Below are positions 1-9,552 of a stretch of 37,541 nucleotides of DNA, one piece after another. The stretch covers positions 1-37,541 of the forward strand of contig JAIYAL010000022.1 in assembly GCA_027489095.1 (NCBI GenBank), in the 5' to 3' direction. The notes beneath the pieces are model-generated. The model was given only the letters and a program-made list of their open reading frames with translations, had not been told where the DNA came from and searched no databases. The position numbers and the translations under genes are program-made. How positions within the stretch are numbered: the stretch's first letter is position 1; each line of letters begins with the position of its first letter. The stretch is from Erythrobacteraceae bacterium (GTDB lineage: Bacteria; Pseudomonadota; Alphaproteobacteria; Sphingomonadales; Sphingomonadaceae).

Positions 1-1070
<1,070 letters not shown>

Positions 1071-1078
1071 TGACATGA

Positions 1079-1106
1079 CGCCCCTCCTCCAACGAGGGGA
1101 GGGGCG
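1079..1106 (+). promoter_or_regulatory. Intercistronic GC-rich hairpin
   Basis: CGCCCCTCC at 1079-1087 pairs with GGAGGGGCG at 1098-1106. Two more pairs (one G-U) extend the stem to 11 bp around a 6-nt loop at 1090-1095. It fills most of the 57-nt gap between the demethylase and metF. No T-tract follows, so it does not look like an intrinsic terminator; an mRNA-stabilising or processing element is more likely. The metF ribosome-binding site (AGAGAGGA, 1112-1119) lies just downstream and outside the stem. Confidence 0.7.
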
Positions 1107-1127
1107 GTCATAAGAGAGGACTCTGAT

Positions 1128-2009
1128 ATGGGCACGCCGCTGATCCACCCCAATTGGGAAAAGCCGCTCCTTTGCGTCACCGATGGTTTCAGCCTCGAGA
1201 TGACCGCGAAGGACGAGGCTTCGCTGCGCGATGCTGCGCCGCTGATCCCCGCCGAAACACCGATTGCGGTGACGTTTCTTCCGGGCGAGGACGTGGCCGC
1301 GCGGGTCAAGGCTACGGTGGCGGTGCGCGAGCTCGGGTTCGAGCCGATGCCGCACTTTTCGGCGCGGCGGATCACTTCGGAAGACGATTTCGAGGGCTAT
1401 CTCAAGGCCGTGGTCGAGCAGGCCGGGGTCAGGCGCGCGTTTATCGTTGCGGGCGATCCGCCCGAACCTGTCGGGCCTTACTTTGATACCTCGGCGCTGA
1501 TCGCCACGGGCGCGTTTGAGCGCAGCGGAATCAAGGCCATCGGCATTGGCGGGCACCCGGACGGGCACCCCAACATGAGCGAGCAGCAATGCTGGGACGT
1601 GCTGCTCAAGAAGACCGCCGAGATCGAGGCGCGCGGCATGGCGCCGCTGATCGTGACGCAGTTCGGATTTGATCCGGACGCGTTTCTGGCCTGGCTGCTG
1701 AAGCTGCGCGCGCTTGGGATTGACGCGCCGGTGCGGATCGGTGTGCCGGGGCCTGCGGGCATCAAGCGCCTGCTGGCCTTTGCTGCGCGCTGCGGCGTTG
1801 GCGCATCGACCTCGGTGCTGCGCAAATACGGGATTTCGGTCACGAACCTGCTCGGCAGCGCCGGGCCGGACAAGCTGGTCGATGCTTTTGCTGCAGGGCT
1901 CGGCCCGCAGCATGGCCGGGTGCGGCTCCATTTCTATCCCTTTGGCGGCATGGAGAAGACGCTGGAATGGGTGCAGGGTTACAACGCGAAGCACGGGATT
2001 GCGGCATGA
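1128..2009 (+). CDS. metF: Methylenetetrahydrofolate reductase-like protein
   Basis: This 293-residue protein has the length and TIM-barrel pattern of the MetF family: TPIAVTFLPGED early, FIVAGDPPEPVGPYFDT in the middle, GIGGHPDGHPNM, and PVRIGVPGPAGIKRLL near the C-terminus. MetF enzymes interconvert 5,10-methylene- and 5-methyl-THF using FAD in the cytosol. The start ATG has AGAGAGGA eight bases upstream. Placed 57 bp behind the O-demethylase, it probably recycles the methyl-THF formed there rather than serving only methionine synthesis. It belongs to the divergent branch found in C1-demethylation clusters, so the housekeeping metF is probably elsewhere. The last four bases overlap the next gene (ATGA), so the two are probably co-translated. 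Confidence 0.85.
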   Translation: MGTPLIHPNWEKPLLCVTDGFSLEMTAKDEASLRDAAPLIPAETPIAVTFLPGEDVAARVKATVAVRELGFEPMPHFSARRITSEDDFEGYLKAVVEQAGVRRAFIVAGDPPEPVGPYFDTSALIATGAFERSGIKAIGIGGHPDGHPNMSEQQCWDVLLKKTAEIEARGMAPLIVTQFGFDPDAFLAWLLKLRALGIDAPVRIGVPGPAGIKRLLAFAARCGVGASTSVLRKYGISVTNLLGSAGPDKLVDAFAAGLGPQHGRVRLHFYPFGGMEKTLEWVQGYNAKHGIAA

Positions 2010-2674
2010 CCGATTTCGTTCTCGTCCACGGTGCGTGGTGCGGCAGCTGGGTGTTCGAGCGTCTGGCCGCCGATCTGCGCGGTGCCGGACATCGGGTGCT
2101 GATCGCCGATCTGACCGGGCTGGGCAGCCGTCAGGGCGAGTTCCACCCCGGGATCACGCTCACCACCCATATCGACGATGTCGCGGCGCAGATCGCCGAG
2201 GCGGGTTTCGACCGCTTTGCCCTCGTGGGCCATTCGTGGGGCGGGATGGTCATCACCGGGGTGGCCACCCGGCTCGGCAGCCGGATCGATGCGCTGATCT
2301 ATATCGATGCCTTCGTGCCCGAAGATGGCCAGTCGCTATGGGATCTGACCAGCGAGTGGGAGCACGAACACTATATCGCCAGCCAGAGATTCACCCCCGG
2401 CGCGGTCGCCCCGCTGCCGGGTCTGGCCGCGCCGCTGATGACCCCGCACCCGCTGCTCACCATGCTCGAAGCGGTGCGCTTCACCGGCGAAGAGGCCCGC
2501 GTTGGCCGCCGCGTCTATGTCTTTGCGCGATCATGGGAACCCACGCCCTTTGCGCGCTTTGCCGAGCGGATCGCGCCCGATCCGGCCTGGGAGTATCACG
2601 AGGCTGACGCGGGCCATGACGTCATGTCCGATCAGCCCGCCCAGCTGCTCGCTCTCTTGCAGAACCTCGGCTGA
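2006..2674 (+). CDS. Alpha/beta-fold hydrolase (esterase-like)
   Basis: This 222-residue protein starts at the ATG overlapping the metF stop; a longer in-frame reading inside metF exists but lacks support. It shows the core of small alpha/beta hydrolases: oxyanion-hole segment VLVHGAWCGSW near the N-terminus, nucleophile elbow GHSWGG near residue 80, and a C-terminal EADAGHDVM holding the likely catalytic His. No signal peptide is seen, so it acts in the cytosol. Relatives include small carboxylesterases and MenH-like enzymes. In this operon it could cleave an ester of a methoxylated aromatic acid before or after demethylation; that role is inference from context only. Confidence 0.8.
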   Translation: MTDFVLVHGAWCGSWVFERLAADLRGAGHRVLIADLTGLGSRQGEFHPGITLTTHIDDVAAQIAEAGFDRFALVGHSWGGMVITGVATRLGSRIDALIYIDAFVPEDGQSLWDLTSEWEHEHYIASQRFTPGAVAPLPGLAAPLMTPHPLLTMLEAVRFTGEEARVGRRVYVFARSWEPTPFARFAERIAPDPAWEYHEADAGHDVMSDQPAQLLALLQNLG

Positions 2675-2749
2675 CGATGGTGGAGGGGAGGCAGCCAACC
2701 TTGGAAGCGGGCACATTATGCCTCAGACTAGGCTCCAGACGCTCGACTT

Positions 2750-2774
2750 TGATCGTAGGTTACACTAACGATCA
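2750..2774. promoter_or_regulatory. Palindromic operator candidate upstream of marR
   Basis: TGATCGT at 2750-2756 and ACGATCA at 2768-2774 form perfect 7-bp arms around an 11-bp core, with two further matched pairs inside. The site ends 16 bases before the MarR start codon. Position and size fit autoregulation by the MarR protein, which could also control the downstream permease. Binding is inferred. Confidence 0.6.
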
Positions 2775-2790
2775 GAGCGCTGGAGGCGTG

Positions 2791-3264
2791 ATGAAGAAGT
2801 TCAAGGAAGTGCTGGTCCCCACGACCCCGCGGGTCGATGGCGACGAGGACATCGGTGAAATTGGCAATATCGTGGGGTTCCACATCCGCCTGGCCCACGG
2901 TGCGGTATACCGGCATTTCACCGAGACGTTCCAGCACATCGATCTGACCCAGAAGCAGGTTTCGGTGCTGTGGCTGGTCAATGACCACGAAGATATCGCC
3001 CAGACCGATCTGGCCAAGCGGATGCGGATGGATCGAGCCACCACCATGGCGATCGTCAACCGCTTGCAGGCGCGGGGCTATCTGGTCCGGGGCAAGTCGA
3101 AGACTGACGGGCGCAAGCAGACGCTGAATTTGACCGACGTGGGCAAGGCGGCGCTGGTGGAGGCCAAGGCCGCCATCCTCGAACACGAGGCATGGCTGAA
3201 AGGCCGCTTCACCGATCAGGAGGTGAGCCAGCTGGTCGAGATGCTGTCCCGCATCCACGAATAG
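2791..3264 (+). CDS. MarR-family transcriptional regulator
   Basis: The ATG at 2791 follows GGAGG at 2782-2786 and gives 157 residues, a normal MarR length; the open frame runs further upstream without a credible start. The winged helix-turn-helix is clear: IAQTDLAKRMRMDRATTMAI, then the wing region LVRGKSKTDGRKQTLNLTD. MarR proteins are dimeric repressors usually released by aromatic ligands. The gene lies between the hydrolase and the AAHS permease, and a palindrome sits directly upstream. It most likely senses the aromatic substrate or an intermediate of this cluster; the ligand is unknown. Confidence 0.9.
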   Translation: MKKFKEVLVPTTPRVDGDEDIGEIGNIVGFHIRLAHGAVYRHFTETFQHIDLTQKQVSVLWLVNDHEDIAQTDLAKRMRMDRATTMAIVNRLQARGYLVRGKSKTDGRKQTLNLTDVGKAALVEAKAAILEHEAWLKGRFTDQEVSQLVEMLSRIHE

Positions 3265-3291
3265 GGTCCAAAAAGACAGGAAAACAATCTG

Positions 3292-4614
3292 ATGGGGGAG
3301 CCAGAACGGATCGTTGCGGATGATCCGAAGACCGCGATCGATGCCGGGCCGATGGGGTATCGGCAATGGATCGCGGTTGCCATCACTGTCGGCCTCAATG
3401 CGCTTGACGGTTTCGACGTGCTGTCGATCAGCTTTGCATCTCCGGGTATCGCGAAGGAATGGGGGATTTCCCAATCCATCCTCGGCTGGGTGCTGTCGAT
3501 GGAGTTGCTGGGCATGGCGGTGGGGTCGGTGCTGCTGGGCGGCGTGGCCGACCGGTTGGGGCGGCGTCCGACGATTCTGGCCTGCCTGACGGCGATGACG
3601 CTCGGGATGTATGGCGCAGGGCAGGCCGGCGGGGTCGATCAGTTGCTCGCATGGCGGTTGCTCACCGGGCTCGGCATCGGCGGGATGCTGGCCGCGATCA
3701 ATGCCGCAGCCGCAGAGTTTTCGAGCAGCCGTGCCCGCAATCTCGCGATGTCGCTCATGGTGATCGGCTATCCGATCGGCGGCGTGCTGGGCGGGCTTGC
3801 GGTCCAGCAATTGCTGGCAGCGGGCACCTGGCGCGATGTGTTCGTGTTCGGGACTTGGGCGACCGCCGCCTTTATCCCGCTGGTCTGGTTCTTCGTGCCC
3901 GAGACCCCCGCCTTCCTCGACCGCCGCGGCGGGGCCGGAGCGCTGGAGAAAGCCAATCGCATCCTTGCAAGGTTTGGCCATGCCCCGGCCGCCCGGCTAT
4001 CGGCAACGCCGGAAGGGGAGGCGCGCGGTTCGATCGGCGATATCTTCAAGCCCCAGCTTGTTGCCGCGACCTTGCTGATAACCTTCGCCTATTTTGCCCA
4101 CATCACCAGCTTCTACTTCATCATCAAGTGGGTGCCCAAGATCGTGGTCGATCTGGGCTTTGCGCCGAGCGCGGCGGCCGGGGTGCTCACCTGGGCCAAT
4201 GTCGGCGGAGCCACCGGCGGGGCCTTGTTCGGTCTGATCGCCGCGCGGGTGGGGCTGAAGCCGCTGACCATGGCAACGCTGGTCGCGTCAACCGGGCTGA
4301 TCATCTGGTTCGGCAGCGGCGCGAGTGACCTGGCGGGGTTGGCGATGATGGTGGCGGTGACAGGGCTATTCACCAATGCCGCGATTGTCGGCCTTTACGC
4401 GCTGTTTGCGCAAATCTTCCCGACCCATGTGCGCGCCACTGGCACGGGTTTTGCCATTGGTGTCGGGCGCGGCGGCGCAGCGCTGGCGCCGGTGATCGGC
4501 GGCTATCTGTTCGAGGCCGGGTTCGGATTACAGGCCGTGGCAGCGATCATGGGCACAGGATCGATCCTCGCCGCGCTTGCGCTCTTTTTCGTCAAGGTGC
4601 GTTCCCGCGATTGA
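3292..4614 (+). CDS. MFS permease, aromatic acid:H+ symporter (AAHS) type
   Basis: This 440-residue, about 12-helix major facilitator has the AAHS signature DGFD at residues 39-42 in TM1 and the loop 2-3 motif GGVADRLGRRPT. FVPETPAFL, a PcaK/VanK-like feature, follows helix 6. AAHS carriers such as PcaK, BenK and VanK import benzoate, 4-hydroxybenzoate or vanillate with protons across the inner membrane. The start has AGGAAAA about seven bases upstream, and the gene begins 27 bp after marR on the same strand. The context with the O-demethylase suggests uptake of a methoxylated aromatic acid. Confidence 0.86.
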   Translation: MGEPERIVADDPKTAIDAGPMGYRQWIAVAITVGLNALDGFDVLSISFASPGIAKEWGISQSILGWVLSMELLGMAVGSVLLGGVADRLGRRPTILACLTAMTLGMYGAGQAGGVDQLLAWRLLTGLGIGGMLAAINAAAAEFSSSRARNLAMSLMVIGYPIGGVLGGLAVQQLLAAGTWRDVFVFGTWATAAFIPLVWFFVPETPAFLDRRGGAGALEKANRILARFGHAPAARLSATPEGEARGSIGDIFKPQLVAATLLITFAYFAHITSFYFIIKWVPKIVVDLGFAPSAAAGVLTWANVGGATGGALFGLIAARVGLKPLTMATLVASTGLIIWFGSGASDLAGLAMMVAVTGLFTNAAIVGLYALFAQIFPTHVRATGTGFAIGVGRGGAALAPVIGGYLFEAGFGLQAVAAIMGTGSILAALALFFVKVRSRD

Positions 4615-5298
4615 GCGCTTGCAGGACGCCGCGGATTTAAAGGGCCAGCACACGGTCCATTCTCAGCTCGTCAGCAGATGATCTGGCGAGAGTGATTTCT
4701 TGTCCAGATTCCCAAAGGCACCGACGCTTGCAATGGGACCAATATACGTGTGTGACCCAAGCTCACTTCACGAAAAATCAGAAGCGGCGTGACTGCAAAC
4801 GCGCCCATGGGGCGTCCTAGAGCCGTTCTGATCAGCGGCGAAAACGTCACCATGAGTTGACCAATGGCGCAGTTCAGCACCCCCAACATTGCCCACTCTC
4901 CGGGTAAAGAGGCGCCGTGCGTCAGCAGAATTTCGGAAAACGGGGTGACCATGAACTCGTCCCGCAGGTTGGCCCATACCGTTTCTTATTCCGTCTTTAC
5001 GGTCGCGTGCACAGCGTGAGGGAGGATCGTCATCCGCTCCATCGTCATATCTTCACAGCCTCCTCCAGGGCCACGCCGTGTGGCACCTGCTGGGTGCGGT
5101 CTCGCTTTGGCTTTCCTTCACCTATTACCGCAGCGAGCGTCGGCACGCGGCCCTTTACGCTGAGCATTTGGCAGCTTCCCACCCATCACCGGTCATGCGC
5201 AAGGCCGATGCGCGATCCAGAAAGCGGCATGGCAGCCGCTGGAGGAACCAGACGTCCATTATGGCGGACGGGAACGGCCGACGTTGGGTTGCGAACGG
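4615..5298. other. Gene-poor interval, no supportable gene
   Basis: About 680 bp between the permease stop and the tricorn-like protease stop. The first half is visibly richer in A and T than its neighbours. Short open frames on both strands (for example 4671-4952 minus and 5078-5476 plus) give translations I do not recognise, and the latter runs into the protease gene. The segment ACGTCCATTATGGCGGACG at about 5251-5269 resembles short ACGTCC/GGACGT motifs that recur between genes in many proteobacteria (a remembered resemblance, not tested). It may be decayed coding sequence. Confidence 0.5.
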
Positions 5299-8200
5299 TT
5301 ACCTCTTCGGCAGCGGAAAGACGTCGCCCCCTGGTGTGCCGAGCCCCGGCAAGGGCTGCGGCACCAGCGCGGGCACCGGTTCACGCGCGATCTTCTCCTT
5401 CAGGAGCGTCACAGCCGCGCCCAATTGCGCATCTTCGCCCTTGAAGCTCGCAGCCGGCGGATTGTCGACCGCGTAATCGGGCGCAATGCCGTAGCCCTCG
5501 ACGATCCAGCGCCCGTCGATCGCATATTGCGGGTTTTCGGCGATCCGCACCCCGCCATTGTCGGCAAGGCGGTTGCGATCCGAAAGCCAGATGCCTGCTC
5601 CTGCCGTGCGCTGTCCGATCAGCGGGGCAAGCCCCAGCGCCTTGACCGCGCCCGCGAAGGTCTCGCCGTCCGAATAGGTGCGCTCGTCGATCAGCACGGC
5701 GACATGGCCGCGATAGGCGTTTTGCATGTTGGTGGTGGGAATGCCGGTGCCGTCTGGCCGCGCCCAGAATGCCCAGACACGGCGCATCAGCATGGCAACG
5801 ACGATGCTGTCGATGTTCCCGCCGTTGTTGTTGCGCACGTCAATGATCAGTCCCTGCTTGCCCAGCTGCGGAAACCAGTCGCGCGCGAAGCTGGCGACAT
5901 CGTCCGAACCCATCGAACGCAGGCTGACATAACCGATCTGTCCGCCCGATAGCTGCGCTGTGGCAGCACGCTTGACCTCGACATGATCGAGGTAGCTGGC
6001 GGTCTGGAGGCCCTGCAGTGTCATGGGTTCGACGATGGTGCTGAAAGTGCGCGTGCCGCGGGAAAGGTCGAGCCGCACCTGCTGGCCCGCCTTGCCCGCC
6101 AGCGCGAGCTGCAGGGCGGCGACCGAGGCGACCGGACGGCCATCAACGAGGCGGATCACGTCACCTTCGCGCACGTCCACACCCGGACGGCGCAACGGCG
6201 GCCTGAGGGACACAAGATCGTCCTCGGAGCGCAGGATCCGATCGATGCGCAGGCCCGACGCGACCGGAGTATAGCTCGCTCCGAGGAACGCCATCTCGGC
6301 GTTCTCGCTGTCGCCCGGCAGGTCCCCGGCGCGCACCTGGCTGTGGAGGATGCCGAGCTGAGAGGCCATCAACCCGAGAATGGTGTTGAGTTCTGCGCGG
6401 TGGCCGATCCGATCAAGCATCGGTTCGTGGGTGGCCCGCACCGCGTTCCAGTCGACCCCGCGGAGGGCCGGATCATAGGCGAAGTCGCGGTGCATCCGCC
6501 AGGCATCGACGAACATCTGCCGCCATTCGGCCTTGGGATCGACCATCAGCCGCCAGTCATCGAGCCGGACCAGATGCGGCGGGAGCTTATCGGGCATCTT
6601 GGCCTCTGCGGGAACCAGTGCCAGCATCGGCTTGGCCGGAGAACCGGAGGCTACAAGCGCGGTCTTGCCGTTGGCGGCGAGCGCGAAGTCGAGCGCGCCC
6701 TTGGCGAAGACCTCCTCCTTGGCATCGCTCTTGTCGATGGCGATCGCGATCACGTCCTCGTCGCGGCGAGTGTAGAGGAACTTCTCGTTGGCGAAGAGCT
6801 GACCGCCGACTCCGGGTTTGGCGGGAACCTTGTAGAGGCGCTCGGCAAGTCCGGCGAGAACCATGCTGGCGGGCTTGTCGGCAGTCTTTGCCTTCTCGTC
6901 CTTGTCCTTGTCCTTGCCTTTTTCGCCTTCCGCAGCGTCAGCCTCGGCCTCGCGCTTTTCGCGATCCGCGTCGCTCATCGTGAGCTCGTTGTCCTCGCGG
7001 AACCGGAACTTCGCCTTGGGGTCGAGCTGGAGCGCGTAGATCTCGCCGCGGTCGGGGAAGGCCACGCCCATGTTGCGGTCGCCCCATGGGTCGCCCGGCG
7101 TGGGATCGAAGTTGCGGTCTGACAGGAAATACAGCCACGCCCCGTCATGCGCGAAGGCGGGGGCATAGTCGTTGTACTTGCCCGAGGTCGCCTTGACCCG
7201 CTCGCCGGTCGCGAGGTTCTGGACGTAGAGGTCCGAGGTGTTGCCGCCGTTGGCCGGGGATGTCTCTGCGTAAGCGATCATTTTGCCATCGGGCGAGAAG
7301 GCAAGGTCGCGGAACGACGCATCGTCGCCGGTGACGTTCTTGGCCAGCAGGGTGACGCGCCCGGTCGCGACATCAACCTTCTGGAGCCGCGCCTCCTTGT
7401 CCCAGACCACCAGCGTCTTGCCGTCGGGCGCTACTGCGAAGGACCAGATATGCGCGTCATAGCCCCTCGTGACGGCCATCGGCGCGCCCGTCCCGTCGGC
7501 TGCCATGGCGAAGATATCACCGCGATCCCCCTGATCGAGGATCATGAAGGCCTTGCCGTCCTTCGGTCCCAGCACCGCCTGCCGGGCGCGTGCCGCCATC
7601 GGCACAGCGAAGTCGACGCGGCGCAGCTGCTTGGGCGCAGCGAGCGCAACCCGCCCACGGGCCGTGATCGCGACCGTCTCACCCGAGGGGGAGATGCGCG
7701 CAGCCTCAAGCTGCTTCAGCGGTTCACCAAGCGCGCGGACGCGGGTCTGCTCGCGGTCGGTGACAAGGTCGATAACGAGCTTGCGAACCGCGCCGGTCTC
7801 CAGCGAGACGACGTGGAGATCGGCACCGTTCTGGAGGAAGGCCGCATCGCCGTCGATGCTGGCCTGAAGCACCGGGAAGGGCAGGTCGGGCGAGACCTGC
7901 CGCACGTCGCTGCCGTCCTCGGCGACCGACCACAAGGCGTCCTTGCCGCTCTTGTCGGACAGAAACCAGATGCGTCCGCCAGAGGCCATCGGATGGCGGA
8001 TTGGCGCCCCGAAATCGGCGAGCAAGCGCTCGGCCTCGGCGTCCGAACCCATCGTCCAGCGCCACAATTGGTCCATCCCGCCTCCACGATAGAGCACGGC
8101 ATTGTCGCGGGCGCGGGCATAAAGGCCGCGACGGCTGAAATACATCATGCGCCCGTCACTGCCAAAGGTCGCATCGGTGGCGCGCCACAGCGGGATCGGC

Positions 8201-8634
8201 GTCGCCTCGCCGCCTTCCGGCGGGACTGTATAGAGAATCTCGCCCTGTCCGCCGCCGGTAAGGCGCGAAGCGAAAATCACACGGCCATCGGGCGTCCAGC
8301 CGATGGTCTGCACGAAGCCGCCCTCGAAGGTCAGGCGCCGTGGGGTGCCGCCCGCGACGGGCATGACATAGACATCGCGTTCGCTGTCATAGCTGGCGCT
8401 GAAGGCGACCATCGTGCCGTCGGGCGAGATATGGGCTTCGCTCTCTTCGGCCGGGTGGTTGGTCAGGCGCACAGCCGTTCCGCCGTCGCGTCCGGTGCGC
8501 CACAGGTCGCCCTCGCTGGCGAAGACCAGCACGCCCCCGCGGGCCGCCGGGAATTGGTAGAAACCTTCTTCGGCTGCCGCAGGCATCACAGCCAAAGCGC
8601 ACACGCCCGCGATCAACGCCCCGAATAGTCTCAT
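5299..8634 (-). CDS. Secreted tricorn-like S41 peptidase with beta-propeller and PDZ domains
   Basis: This 1111-residue protein has a signal peptide (MRLFGALIAGVCALAVMPAAAEE) and so is periplasmic. Residues about 25-560 carry WD40/TolB-like repeats (FSPDGKMIAYAE and similar). A charged linker rich in K, D and E follows at about 555-590, then the tricorn C1 region, a PDZ domain (VREGDVIRLVDGRPV) and the S41 core. Catalytic candidates by motif are H764 (LHSQV), nucleophile S988 with D989 (TYSDGE) and E1046 (IVEGYG), matching tricorn H746, S965, D966 and E1023. The residue before H764 is Leu where archaeal tricorn has Ser745. AGGGGA precedes the start. Tricorn-type proteases degrade peptides; the bacterial substrate is unknown. 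Confidence 0.88.
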   Translation of the reverse strand: MRLFGALIAGVCALAVMPAAAEEGFYQFPAARGGVLVFASEGDLWRTGRDGGTAVRLTNHPAEESEAHISPDGTMVAFSASYDSERDVYVMPVAGGTPRRLTFEGGFVQTIGWTPDGRVIFASRLTGGGQGEILYTVPPEGGEATPIPLWRATDATFGSDGRMMYFSRRGLYARARDNAVLYRGGGMDQLWRWTMGSDAEAERLLADFGAPIRHPMASGGRIWFLSDKSGKDALWSVAEDGSDVRQVSPDLPFPVLQASIDGDAAFLQNGADLHVVSLETGAVRKLVIDLVTDREQTRVRALGEPLKQLEAARISPSGETVAITARGRVALAAPKQLRRVDFAVPMAARARQAVLGPKDGKAFMILDQGDRGDIFAMAADGTGAPMAVTRGYDAHIWSFAVAPDGKTLVVWDKEARLQKVDVATGRVTLLAKNVTGDDASFRDLAFSPDGKMIAYAETSPANGGNTSDLYVQNLATGERVKATSGKYNDYAPAFAHDGAWLYFLSDRNFDPTPGDPWGDRNMGVAFPDRGEIYALQLDPKAKFRFREDNELTMSDADREKREAEADAAEGEKGKDKDKDEKAKTADKPASMVLAGLAERLYKVPAKPGVGGQLFANEKFLYTRRDEDVIAIAIDKSDAKEEVFAKGALDFALAANGKTALVASGSPAKPMLALVPAEAKMPDKLPPHLVRLDDWRLMVDPKAEWRQMFVDAWRMHRDFAYDPALRGVDWNAVRATHEPMLDRIGHRAELNTILGLMASQLGILHSQVRAGDLPGDSENAEMAFLGASYTPVASGLRIDRILRSEDDLVSLRPPLRRPGVDVREGDVIRLVDGRPVASVAALQLALAGKAGQQVRLDLSRGTRTFSTIVEPMTLQGLQTASYLDHVEVKRAATAQLSGGQIGYVSLRSMGSDDVASFARDWFPQLGKQGLIIDVRNNNGGNIDSIVVAMLMRRVWAFWARPDGTGIPTTNMQNAYRGHVAVLIDERTYSDGETFAGAVKALGLAPLIGQRTAGAGIWLSDRNRLADNGGVRIAENPQYAIDGRWIVEGYGIAPDYAVDNPPAASFKGEDAQLGAAVTLLKEKIAREPVPALVPQPLPGLGTPGGDVFPLPKR

Positions 8635-8991
8635 GGTGTCTTTCCCCTGCTGTCCCGATTTTGTCCCGGTGCTGATTACGCCGTGTGCCAGCCTTGGCGC
8701 TGCGGCGCTAGGTGGCCCATGTTCGGCCGGAGGCGTGGTTCATCCGGTTTTCTGCGAAGGTTCAATCCGACGCGATGATCGGCAACGGGCGGCCTTGCGC
8801 GTGAAGCGTTGATGTCAGCGGCCAAACTGCGCGTCCCGGTGCAGTCCCGAAAAGCAGAGCGGCGGCTTGCAAAGTGCGTCTTCCCGAAAGCTACCAAAAC
8901 TGGGCCAAACAGCTATGCTTGCTCAATCTTGGCCTTTAGGCGTGCTTCGGCACCGGCAGTGTGCCGGAGGATTGCGAAGAGGTGCGGTCAG
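8635..8991. other. Intergenic region between divergent genes with a short direct repeat
   Basis: This 357-bp region separates the start of the protease (minus) from the RNase H-like gene (plus). TGTCCCG occurs at 8651-8657 and again at 8662-8668, an 11-bp period of about one helical turn, 17 bp before the protease start codon; a regulator site is possible. No RNA gene or terminator is seen. In-frame sequence upstream of 8992 continues open from about 8809 but shows no recognisable protein. Confidence 0.4.
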
Positions 8992-9384
8992 GTGTCTCAC
9001 CGGCGACGGCTTAAAATCTACTTTGACGGCGGCTGCCGACCCAATCCCGGTGCCCTGGAGGCGGCCGTGGTAGCGCGCGGCGCCACCTACTTCTTCGACG
9101 ACTTGGGATACGGCACGAGCAGCGACGCCGAATGGCTCGCCCTCCGGCTAGCTTTGCAACTCGCGCAATCCCTGGGCGAGTCTGATTTTGATCTGGTTGG
9201 CGATTCGTTGGAAGTCATCCGGCAGGCGAGTGGGTCATTCCGTTGTGGTTCGATCGCAGCCGCCGATCACCTCGCCAAATACGAGGAATGCGCGGCTTCA
9301 GGGCGACCTAGACGTCTCATATGGACGCCTCGACAGCAAAACCTGGCAGGTATTGCCCTGGCTGGACGCGTTACCCGTCAATGA
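8992..9384 (+). CDS. RNase H-like domain protein, last catalytic Asp replaced
   Basis: I chose GTG 8992, with GAAGAGG nine bases upstream, because the RNase H fold begins immediately after it; this gives 130 residues. Family motifs: D12 in KIYFDGGCRPNPG, E47 in SSDAEWLAL and D71 in DLVGDSLEVI, matching E. coli RNase HI D10, E48 and D70. The final motif usually reads NxxADxLA. Here it is NLAGIALA, so the position of D134 is Ile121. The enzyme may be weak, altered or inactive on RNA:DNA hybrids. It stands alone on the plus strand between two minus-strand genes. An upstream ATG at 8812 would add about 60 residues that look non-homologous. Confidence 0.72.
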   Translation: MSHRRRLKIYFDGGCRPNPGALEAAVVARGATYFFDDLGYGTSSDAEWLALRLALQLAQSLGESDFDLVGDSLEVIRQASGSFRCGSIAAADHLAKYEECAASGRPRRLIWTPRQQNLAGIALAGRVTRQ

Positions 9385-9552
9385 GCCATCCGGGTTGGCT
9401 GGAGTGACTGTCCCCTTATGGTCGGCTCCCCACACTGGGCTGCTCGGGCCAAGAACGGCGTCTATGCGATGCTTGCTTCCCAAAATCCGACATTCGGGAA
9501 ACCACCCTCAGCTGACGAACACCCATGACACTGACACCACCGCCAAGCATTC

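Noticed and set aside
4671-4952. 93-codon minus-strand frame in the gap
   Set aside because: Partly hydrophobic but no family resemblance or convincing ribosome-binding site; left as unassigned.
7147-8628. 493-codon plus-strand frame opposite the tricorn-like protease
   Set aside because: Arg/His/Gly-rich translation with no motif, fully inside a well-supported gene; typical GC-rich antisense shadow.
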